A stretch of DNA of 11,284 bases, taken from an uncultured Rothia sp. (GTDB lineage: Bacteria; Actinomycetota; Actinomycetes; Actinomycetales; Micrococcaceae). The DNA is taken from NCBI GenBank assembly GCA_937935205.1, contig CALGXU010000056.1:1-11284 (forward strand). Direction: 5' to 3'. Below, in pieces: positions 1 through 5,117 of this stretch; position 1 is the stretch's first letter; each line of letters begins with the position of its first letter. Position numbers and translations under genes: made by a program. The notes beneath the pieces were generated by a model that saw nothing but the letters and a program-made list of their open reading frames with translations, ran no database searches and was not told where the DNA came from.

Positions 1-278
1 CCCTGAGCACCGAGTACCGCATGAGTGACGTGTGGCCTTTCCCGCGTTCGCTCATGATTTGCTACCGGGTGCGTGTGGATGAGAACGAACCCATCATCCA
101 CCACGACGGTGAGATTCGTGCCGCCCGCTGGTTCACCGCCGCTGAGCTGCGTGAGGCGATTGCCATTTCGGAGGAGCGCGGCAACAGCGATGAGGATGAC
201 CCCGCCAAGCTGGAGCTGCCCGGTACGAACGCCGTCGCCCGCCGCATGCTTGATGAGTGGCTCGCCGAAAAGCCCTAG
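1..278 (+). CDS. nudC: NAD(+)/NADH diphosphatase (NudC-type Nudix hydrolase), C-terminal part
   Basis: Partial gene: the reading frame is open from the left edge (first full codon at position 3) to the TAG at 276-278, so the Met at 21 is internal and the Nudix box lies outside the window. The visible 91 residues match the C-terminus of NudC: the family motif around WPFPRSLM, an acidic segment, an ARWF element, and a PGTNAVARRMLDEW tail close to the PGTVARRLIED tail of E. coli NudC as I remember it. NudC enzymes cleave NAD(H) to NMN(H) and AMP, and some remove NAD caps from RNA. The family signature is usually written SQPWPFPxS; here it reads SDVWPFPRS, so Gln-Pro is replaced by Asp-Val. That leaves open a shifted substrate preference within the Nudix family. 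The product is cytoplasmic. It is followed by a 203-base gap before typA. Confidence 0.8.
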   Translation, partial: LSTEYRMSDVWPFPRSLMICYRVRVDENEPIIHHDGEIRAARWFTAAELREAIAISEERGNSDEDDPAKLELPGTNAVARRMLDEWLAEKP

Positions 279-481
279 TGATACACTGGTAGCTAAGCCC
301 AACGGAGGGGGGTCCCTTTTGCCGTGCCCGCATACAGCGGGGTTTCATACCCGAAGGTACAGTCGGCAGAAGCGAACAGGGCAGGTTTCTCCAGCTGAGG
401 ATTGCCTCCTGCACCCCCGCGCCCGGAGCGCATCAACCGTTGGCAGGACCATCCCCTAGATTTAAGCGAGAAACTTTACGC
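279..481 (+). other. nudC-typA intergenic region
   Basis: These 203 non-coding bases should carry the typA promoter, but I see no convincing -35/-10 pair. There is a TTGGCA at 440-445, but no good -10 box lies 16-18 bases after it. A small hairpin (CCCGC at 327-331, GCGGG at 337-341, then GTTTCAT) could weakly end nudC transcription; its 5-base stem is too short to call a terminator. Confidence 0.4.
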
Positions 482-2395
482 ATGTCTGAAAACACCGCTT
501 CGCGCCCCGACCTTCGTAATGTGGCCATCGTGGCACACGTTGACCACGGTAAGACCACCATCGTCGACGCGATGCTGCAGCAGACCCACGCCTTCTCTGA
601 CCACGCAGATGTTGAAGACCGAGTCATGGACTCCGGCGACCTCGAACGCGAAAAGGGCATTACCATTCTGGCGAAGAACACCACTGTGTTCTACAACGGC
701 CCCTCTGCTAACGGCGAGACCATCACCATCAACGTGGTCGACACCCCCGGCCACGCCGACTTCGGTGGCGAGGTGGAGCGCGGCCTGTCCATGGTTGACG
801 GCGTTGTGCTGCTTGTGGACGCCTCCGAGGGCCCGCTGCCCCAGACCCGCTTCGTGCTGCGTAAGGCACTGGCCGCCAAGCTTCCCGTGATCCTCGTGGT
901 CAACAAGGTGGACCGCCCCGACTCCCGTATCGACGAGGTCGTGAGCGAGTCCATGGACCTGCTGCTGGGCCTGGCCTCCGACCTGGCCGAGGAGGTCCCC
1001 GATCTGGACCTGGACGCCGTGCTGAACGTTCCGGTCGTGTACGCCTCCGGTAAGGCCGGCGCCGCCTCCCTGAACCAGCCCGCCGACGGCCAGCTGCCCG
1101 ACAACGACGACCTCGAGCCGCTGTTCAAGACCATCATCGAGCACGTGCCCGCCCCCACCTACGACCCCAACGAGGTTCTGCAGGCACACGTGACCAACCT
1201 GGACTCCTCCCCGTTCCTGGGTCGTCTGGCACTGGTCCGTATCTTCAACGGCACCCTGAAGAAGGGCCAGACCGTTGCGTGGGCACGTCACGACGGTGAA
1301 ATCAAGAACGTCCGCATCTCTGAACTGTTGGCTACCAAGGCTCTCGAGCGTGTTCCCGCAGAGTCCGCTGGCCCCGGCGAGATCGTCGCAGTGGCTGGTA
1401 TCGAGGACATCACCATTGGTGAAACCCTCACCGACGCTGAGAACCCCAAGCCCCTGCCGCTGATCAAGGTGGACGATCCCGCGATCTCCATGACCATCGG
1501 TATCAACACCTCCCCGCTGGCTGGCCGCGTCAAGGGCGCAAAGGTCACCGCACGTCAGGTGAAGGACCGCCTGGACCGCGAACTCATCGGTAACGTGTCC
1601 ATCAAGGTTCTGCCCACCCAGCGCCCGGACGCCTGGGAGGTTCAGGGCCGTGGCGAGCTCGCCCTGGCCATCCTCGTGGAGCAGATGCGCCGCGAAGGCT
1701 TCGAGCTGACCGTGGGTAAGCCCCAGGTGGTCACCAAGACCATCAACGGCAAGGTGTACGAGCCCATGGAGCACATGATTATTGACGTGCCCGAGGAGTA
1801 CCTGGGTGCCGTCACCCAGCTGATGGCCTCCCGTAAGGGCCGCATGGAGAACATGGCGAACCACGGTACCGGTTGGGTCCGTATGGAGTTCGCCGTTCCC
1901 GCACGTGGTCTGATTGGTTTCCGTACTCAGTTCCTGACTGAGACTCGCGGTGCCGGTATTTCTTCCTCTTACTCGATTGAGCACGAGCCCTGGGCTGGCG
2001 ACATTGAGTACCGCACCAACGGTTCGCTGATTGCTGACCGCGCCGGCGTGGTGACCCCCTACGCGATGATTAACCTGCAGGAGCGCGGCACCTTCTTCGT
2101 GGAGCCCACCTCTGAGGTGTACGAGGGCATGATCGTTGGTATGAACTCCCGTGCCGACGACATGGAAGTGAACATCACCAAGGAAAAGAAGCTGACCAAC
2201 ATGCGTTCTTCGACCGCGGACAACTTCGAAAACCTGACCCCGCCGAAGAAGCTGACCTTGGAAGAGTCCCTCGAGTTCGCTCGCGAGGACGAGTGCGTTG
2301 AGGTGACCCCCGAGGCCATCCGTATCCGCAAGGTCATCCTTGACTCCAACGAGCGTGTCCGCGAGTTCCGCCGCCGCGCCCGCGCTAACGACTAA
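482..2395 (+). CDS. typA: translational GTPase TypA/BipA
   Basis: This is a 637-residue ribosome-associated GTPase of the EF-G/LepA superfamily that helps 50S assembly and growth under cold or stress. The G-domain motifs are in order: P-loop AHVDHGKTT (residues 18-26), the switch I segment with EREKGITI, DTPGHADFGGE (G3), NKVD (G4) and SGKAG (G5). These are followed by a beta-barrel domain II, two EF-G-like alpha/beta domains (EVQGRGELALAIL; EPMEHMIIDVPEEYLG) and the TypA-specific C-terminal domain with ARGLIGFRTQFLTETRG. Length fits the family (about 610-640). The frame is open upstream to an ATG at 440, but the ATG at 482 is chosen because the protein then begins MSENTASRPDLRNVAIVAHV as in relatives; the extra 14 residues are not family-like. 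The ribosome site is weak (GCGAGAAA, about ten bases upstream). Codons are strongly C-ending, as expected for high expression. Confidence 0.96.
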   Translation: MSENTASRPDLRNVAIVAHVDHGKTTIVDAMLQQTHAFSDHADVEDRVMDSGDLEREKGITILAKNTTVFYNGPSANGETITINVVDTPGHADFGGEVERGLSMVDGVVLLVDASEGPLPQTRFVLRKALAAKLPVILVVNKVDRPDSRIDEVVSESMDLLLGLASDLAEEVPDLDLDAVLNVPVVYASGKAGAASLNQPADGQLPDNDDLEPLFKTIIEHVPAPTYDPNEVLQAHVTNLDSSPFLGRLALVRIFNGTLKKGQTVAWARHDGEIKNVRISELLATKALERVPAESAGPGEIVAVAGIEDITIGETLTDAENPKPLPLIKVDDPAISMTIGINTSPLAGRVKGAKVTARQVKDRLDRELIGNVSIKVLPTQRPDAWEVQGRGELALAILVEQMRREGFELTVGKPQVVTKTINGKVYEPMEHMIIDVPEEYLGAVTQLMASRKGRMENMANHGTGWVRMEFAVPARGLIGFRTQFLTETRGAGISSSYSIEHEPWAGDIEYRTNGSLIADRAGVVTPYAMINLQERGTFFVEPTSEVYEGMIVGMNSRADDMEVNITKEKKLTNMRSSTADNFENLTPPKKLTLEESLEFAREDECVEVTPEAIRIRKVILDSNERVREFRRRARAND

Positions 2396-2434
2396 TACAG
2401 CGCGAACGACTATTGCGCGTTAGCGACTAACCTG
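2381..2434 (+). repeat. Imperfect triplicate at the end of typA
   Basis: Three related units follow each other across the typA stop codon, each beginning CGCG and containing an (A/G)CGACTA core: 2381-2400, 2401-2415 and 2416-2434. Their CGACTA cores lie at 2389, 2406 and 2424. The first and last units also form inverted arms, CGCTAACG (2383-2390) and CGTTAGCG (2418-2425). A second pair of direct repeats, CTGTCGTTG, follows at 2447-2455 and 2464-2472. This looks like local duplication with decay beyond the stop codon. Confidence 0.5.
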
Positions 2435-2480
2435 CTGTAGCGGGTGCTGTCGTTGCCCGTGAACTGTCGTTGTCCCAGTG

Positions 2481-2522
2481 CCGCCGCTGCCTTCTGAAGA
2501 GGAGGTGGCGGCGGTTCTGTTT
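2481..2522 (+). terminator. Rho-independent-type terminator after typA
   Basis: A 10-pair GC-rich stem is formed by CCGCCGCTGC (2481-2490) and GTGGCGGCGG (2505-2514), with two G-T pairs, a 14-base loop, and the T-rich tail TTCTGTTT (2515-2522). It lies 86 bases after the typA stop in the right orientation. Only the length of the T-run is short of ideal. Confidence 0.65.
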
Positions 2523-2666
2523 AACCACCCCGACCCGTTCGGGAGCTAACGACGGGGCAGCGGGGAGGGGGCGAGGAGAGCAGGGCGCTTCTGCTTTCTG
2601 CCGAAAACCGCCTCCAAAAACTGCCTCCCCCAAAAAATGCCTCCGAGAAGCCCGAACACCCCGCGC

Positions 2667-2693
2667 TTCACATGCGAGTGTGTAAGATAAAAT
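2667..2693 (+). promoter_or_regulatory. Candidate mshB promoter
   Basis: TTCACA (2667-2672) and TAAAAT (2688-2693) are separated by 15 bases, slightly short, inside the only AT-rich patch of this gap. A start near 2700 would give a leader of about 90 bases containing the hairpins at 2707-2742. This is a match by eye to sigma-70 class boxes and is uncertain. Confidence 0.35.
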
Positions 2694-2728
2694 AATGCGC
2701 CTGCACGGTGGCGGCACTTAGCCGCACC

Positions 2729-2742
2729 CGCCGCATGCGGCG
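2729..2742. repeat. Perfect 14-base palindrome in the mshB leader
   Basis: CGCCGCATGCGGCG is its own reverse complement. It sits between the candidate promoter and the mshB ribosome site, so it could act as an operator in DNA or, less likely given the lack of a loop, as an RNA stem. No regulator is recognised from it. Confidence 0.45.
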
Positions 2743-2790
2743 CTATTGACCGTCCGACAAACCCAACCCTGCGTATGAGAGGGAAAGCCT

Positions 2791-4140
2791 GTGTCTGAAA
2801 CCGAGAACACTCAGCCTGATTCTGCGACCCCCAGCTATCCTACGCAGGGTGAGCGCATCGCCCCCGGCTCGCGCCGTGACCTGCTGCCGAATAACTACGA
2901 TGCGAAGAAGACCCGCATCCTGTTTGTGCATGCTCACCCGGACGACGAAACCTCCTCAACCGGCGCGACCATGGCGTACTACGCGCAGAAGGGCGCGGAG
3001 GTGTACCTGCTGACCGCCACCCGCGGTGAGCTGGGTGAGGTCATCCCCGAGGAGCTGCACCACCTGGAAGTCGGTAAGCCCGGCTGCCGCGATAACGGTG
3101 AGGCGCTGGGCGAGTACCGCACCGGTGAGCTTGCCGGCGCTATTAAGGCGCTGGGCGTGAAGAAGCAGTTCTTCCTGGGGCAGGAGCCCGCCGTCGCGGA
3201 GGGTGCGCTGCCGCTGTACCGTGACTCCGGCATGGCGTGGGGCCCGGAGGGTAAGCCCGTCGCCAACCCTGTGGCGGCGGAGGATTCGTTGACCGCGCAG
3301 CCGCTGGAACCGCAGGCTCAGGCGCTGGTTGCCGCTATCCGCGCCCTCACCCCGGATGTTCTGGTCACCTACGATTCGGACGGCGGCTATGGCCACCCCG
3401 ACCACGTGCGCGTGTACGAGATTGTGCACCGTGCCCTGCAGATTCTTGAAGATGACGAGGACCGCCCGATTCTCACCTGGGGTATTGAGGGCGAGTTCGA
3501 CGCGGCTGATCAGCGCCTGCAGGCAGCCATTTACGGTGACGGCACCGCCAAGCGCAAGGCAATGGAGGCGCACCGCACCCAGATTACGGTCGTGGACGAG
3601 AAGACTTTTGAGTACTCGAATAAAGTGCCGCAGAAAATTTCTGCCGTGGAGACTTTCCGTGTGCTCGACGGTGATCCGACCGCGACCGTGCACCCGAAGC
3701 CGCAGGAGGCGGGCCTGGTGTCGAGCCTGCTGACCGGCTCGATTCTGGGTATTTTTGCCGGTATCGCCGGGTCGATTTACCACGCCTGGGTCGTGTACGC
3801 GGGGGATACCGCCCTGCCCCTCGGCTTGCTGGTCGCATACCTGACGGTTTTCTTCACCGCCCTGTGGTGTGCCCTGTCCTTGCGTCGCGGTTACGCTGCG
3901 GCTGTCGTGGCTGTTGCGGTGTTCGTGACCGTGTACGTGCTCGGTTACGGTCGCCCCGATTCGCCGTTTGTTCTGGTGAATCCGGGCCATTCGGCGATTG
4001 GCCTGTACGGTGCCCTGTGGTGGTTCGGTGCCCCGGTCGCGGCGATGCTCGGCATGCTCGTGTACACGCGTGCTCGCGTGAAGGACGCGCAGTATTTCTC
4101 GCCGCGTGCGGCGCATCAGCGTGCTCGCGCTAAGAAGTAG
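2791..4140 (+). CDS. mshB: MshB deacetylase (mycothiol synthesis) fused to a four-helix membrane domain
   Basis: Residues 1 to about 305 form a PIG-L/LmbE-type zinc deacetylase. It has AHPDDE at 48-53 (zinc ligands His49 and Asp52, general base Asp51) and GYGHPDH at 199-205 (His202 and His205). The RDSGMAWGP segment (144-152) marks it as MshB-like, removing acetate from GlcNAc-inositol, the second dedicated step to mycothiol; the related Mca amidase is the main alternative. The start is GTG at 2791, preceded by GAGAGGGAAA at good spacing. The usual MshB is about 300 residues. This one runs to 449, with four hydrophobic helices near 309-337, 341-365, 368-386 and 400-425 and a basic tail. The family is soluble, so the fusion should tether the enzyme to the membrane. 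In related actinobacteria a separate small membrane-protein gene follows mshB (Rv1171 after Rv1170 in M. tuberculosis as I recall), which suggests a gene fusion. Confidence 0.88.
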   Translation: MSETENTQPDSATPSYPTQGERIAPGSRRDLLPNNYDAKKTRILFVHAHPDDETSSTGATMAYYAQKGAEVYLLTATRGELGEVIPEELHHLEVGKPGCRDNGEALGEYRTGELAGAIKALGVKKQFFLGQEPAVAEGALPLYRDSGMAWGPEGKPVANPVAAEDSLTAQPLEPQAQALVAAIRALTPDVLVTYDSDGGYGHPDHVRVYEIVHRALQILEDDEDRPILTWGIEGEFDAADQRLQAAIYGDGTAKRKAMEAHRTQITVVDEKTFEYSNKVPQKISAVETFRVLDGDPTATVHPKPQEAGLVSSLLTGSILGIFAGIAGSIYHAWVVYAGDTALPLGLLVAYLTVFFTALWCALSLRRGYAAAVVAVAVFVTVYVLGYGRPDSPFVLVNPGHSAIGLYGALWWFGAPVAAMLGMLVYTRARVKDAQYFSPRAAHQRARAKK

Positions 4141-4170
4141 TCTGAAGGCTATTACTATGTCATAACGTGG

Positions 4171-4206
4171 GGGAGGGGCGTTCCGGTCTGCCGGGGCGCC
4201 CCTCCT
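4171..4206 (+). terminator. Strong hairpin after mshB, probable terminator
   Basis: GGAGGGGCG (4172-4180) pairs with CGCCCCTCC (4197-4205). Inside it two T-G pairs and CCGG/CCGG extend the stem to about 15 pairs around a TCTG loop (4187-4190). It begins about 30 bases after the mshB stop. The following TGCTGTCTACT is T-rich but lacks a clean run, as is common for actinobacterial terminators. Confidence 0.65.
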
Positions 4207-4384
4207 GCTGTCTACTAAGCCCGCCGGGTAGAGGAAAATAGGGAAGAAAATTTATGCGTTATTCGGTGAATTCTGCGGGGTGGAAATAGCGGCGACTTCA
4301 TCAAAAAATCCATGTGACGAAGATTTCATTTTTGGCTTAATCTATTTTTAAAAGCCTTCCGACTAGTAATAACGTAAAGAAATA

Positions 4385-4403
4385 CCAGGTCAGCCTAGCC
4401 TAA
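4385..4403 (-). promoter_or_regulatory. DtxR/IdeR-like iron box
   Basis: Read on the - strand the 19 bases are TTAGGCTAGGCTGACCTGG. They agree at 15 of 19 positions with the iron-box consensus TTAGGTTAGGCTAACCTAA that I know for DtxR and IdeR. The core AGG-TAGGCT-ACCT half-sites are kept. The nearest gene to the right is fdxA, whose start is 200 bases away, and its best candidate promoter begins 56 bases after the box. No gene reading leftward is visible nearby, so the target is unclear. Confidence 0.45.
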
Positions 4404-4458
4404 AAAATACCCCCGCAAACCCATGGGCGCACTGTCTGATACGCCACGAAAATACTGT

Positions 4459-4487
4459 TAAACACTCGGCGCGCGATAGACTATACA
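4459..4487 (+). promoter_or_regulatory. Candidate fdxA promoter
   Basis: TAAACA (4459-4464) and TATACA (4482-4487) are exactly 17 bases apart, each matching the sigma-70 class consensus at 4 of 6 positions. A start near 4494 would give a leader of about 110 bases, with the CCGCCG/CGGCGG hairpin at its 5' end. Confidence 0.4.
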
Positions 4488-4496
4488 CAGACTTCC

Positions 4497-4521
4497 CCGC
4501 CGGGTACCACCTACTCGGCGG
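4497..4521 (+). repeat. Hairpin in the fdxA leader
   Basis: CCGCCG (4497-4502) and CGGCGG (4516-4521) form a perfect 6-pair stem with a 13-base loop, followed by TTTACTCT. It would lie at the very start of the fdxA transcript if the candidate promoter is right. It may stabilise the mRNA or pause transcription; the tail is too poor for a terminator call. Confidence 0.4.
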
Positions 4522-4602
4522 TTTACTCTGTAGACTTTGCCCTGCAGCAGACGACCCGCAGAACGGCGGGCACGGGGCGAACAGCTTTAGAAAGGCACAC
4601 CA

Positions 4603-4923
4603 ATGACCTACGTAATCGCGCTTCCCTGCGTGGATGTCAAAGACCGCGCATGCGTTGAAGAATGCCCCGTCGACTGCATCTACGAAGGTGACCGCACCCT
4701 GTACATCCACCCGGATGAGTGCGTGGACTGCGGCGCCTGCGAGCCCGTCTGCCCCGTAGAAGCAATCTACTACGAAGACGACGTCCCCGAAGAGTGGAGC
4801 GAATACGTCAGCGCCAACGCAGACTTCTTCGACGACCTGGGTTCCCCCGGCGGCGCAGCAAAGCTCGGCCCCATCGGCAAGGACGTGCCCTTCATCGCGG
4901 CGCTGCCCCCGCGTGGCGAGTAA
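4603..4923 (+). CDS. fdxA: 7Fe ferredoxin (FdxA/FdxC type)
   Basis: This 106-residue cytoplasmic electron carrier has one [3Fe-4S] and one [4Fe-4S] cluster. The cysteines are Cys9, 17, 21, 25, 40, 43, 46 and 50. By analogy with Azotobacter-type 7Fe ferredoxins, Cys9, 17 and 50 bind the 3Fe cluster, Cys21, 40, 43 and 46 bind the 4Fe cluster, and Cys25 is spare. The segments ECPVDCIYEG and CVDCGACEPVCPVEAIYYEDDVP and the NADFF-LGSPGGA tail are nearly those of M. tuberculosis FdxC. The start is ATG at 4603 with AGAAAGG upstream. Such ferredoxins feed cytochromes P450 and other reductive enzymes; the exact partner cannot be told from this window. Position next to a dapC-type aminotransferase is conserved in actinobacteria (Rv1177-Rv1178). 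An iron-box-like sequence about 200 bases upstream suggests, without proof, iron control. Confidence 0.95.
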   Translation: MTYVIALPCVDVKDRACVEECPVDCIYEGDRTLYIHPDECVDCGACEPVCPVEAIYYEDDVPEEWSEYVSANADFFDDLGSPGGAAKLGPIGKDVPFIAALPPRGE

Positions 4924-4982
4924 TCCCTGCGGCGAGTAATTACGGTATAACCGCATAGACTGAAGCATCCGATGACGGGTGC

Positions 4983-5046
4983 CAAGAGCCTCCATAACAG
5001 CACCCGGTGCCCACGCACCGTCTAGGCGCTGGAATGGAGGCTCTTG
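4983..5046. repeat. Long structured inverted repeat between fdxA and dapC
   Basis: The outer arms CAAGAGCCTCCAT (4983-4995) and ATGGAGGCTCTTG (5034-5046) are perfect over 13 bases. Inside are a 4-pair stem (CAGC 4998-5001 with GCTG 5028-5031) and a 6-pair hairpin (CGGTGC 5005-5010, loop CCAC, GCACCG 5015-5020). The three stems stack into one 64-base rod on either strand. It begins 59 bases after the fdxA stop and ends 71 bases before dapC. There is no T-run on either side, so it is not a classical terminator. It may stabilise the fdxA 3' end, be a structured RNA, or be a dispersed repeat. Confidence 0.7.
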
Positions 5047-5059
5047 CCATAGGCACAGA

Positions 5060-5073
5060 AGCGCCCGGGCGCT
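5060..5073. repeat. Perfect 14-base palindrome before dapC
   Basis: AGCGCCCGGGCGCT is a perfect palindrome. It ends 4 bases before the candidate -10 box TAAAAT (5078-5083), so it occupies the spacer region of the likely dapC promoter and could be an operator. No known regulator is recognised from the sequence. Confidence 0.5.
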
Positions 5074-5077
5074 AGAC

Positions 5078-5083
5078 TAAAAT
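5078..5083 (+). promoter_or_regulatory. Candidate -10 box for dapC
   Basis: TAAAAT is a 5 of 6 match to the -10 consensus, 34 bases before the chosen dapC start. No good -35 box is found at 16-18 bases: TTGCCA at 5044-5049 is a good hexamer but lies 28 bases upstream. A start near 5090 would give a short leader of about 28 bases. Confidence 0.35.
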
Positions 5084-5117
5084 GACGAAAACTATTCCCA
5101 AGCAACCAGGTGACACA

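Larger units (their letters stand above)
2396..2790 (+). other. typA-mshB intergenic region
   Basis: These 395 bases have no credible gene. In order they hold the tail repeats of typA, its terminator, a purine-rich stretch (about 2553-2585), three GCCTCC copies separated by A-runs (2610-2615, 2623-2628, 2639-2644), an AT-rich candidate promoter (2667-2693), an imperfect hairpin with arms around GGTGGCGGC and GCCGCACC (2707-2728), and a perfect 14-base palindrome at 2729-2742 about 48 bases before the mshB start. The open frames here are short and have no family-like sequence. Confidence 0.6.
4141..4602 (+). other. mshB-fdxA intergenic region
   Basis: This is a 462-base non-coding stretch. 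After the mshB hairpin comes an AT-rich segment (about 4231-4384) unlike its GC-rich surroundings, then an iron-box-like sequence (4385-4403), a candidate fdxA promoter (4459-4487) and a GC hairpin followed by TTTACTCT (4497-4528). The AT-rich part contains only tiny frames, such as 25 codons on the - strand at 4329-4252 and 11 codons on the + strand at 4254-4289. I do not call either a gene. The drop in GC may mark a regulatory zone or a site where a gene was lost. Confidence 0.55.

Noticed and set aside
305..320. Terminator after nudC at the G-run and TTTT
   Set aside because: The possible stem has only four pairs around a G-rich loop and is not convincing.
440..481. Longer typA start at ATG 440
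   Set aside because: The 14 added residues are unlike the family N-terminus and the ATG at 482 directly gives the conserved start.
476..1984. Large open frame on the - strand across typA (502 codons)
   Set aside because: It is a shadow of the strongly biased typA codons; it is rich in His, Gln, Val and Gly without any family motif. Similar - strand shadows cover mshB and dapC.
2775..2798. Seven-codon frame overlapping the mshB start, possible leader peptide
   Set aside because: It has no ribosome site of its own and no run of a regulatory amino acid.
4254..4289. 11-codon + strand frame preceded by GGGAAG
   Set aside because: A plausible ribosome site alone does not support so short a peptide; no conservation can be judged here.
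4252..4329. 25-codon - strand frame near the iron box
   Set aside because: It has no ribosome site and no recognisable features; too short to support.
4314..4330. CRP/GlxR-like site beginning TGTGA
   Set aside because: Only the left half matches TGTGA-N6-TCACA; the right half agrees at three of five bases.
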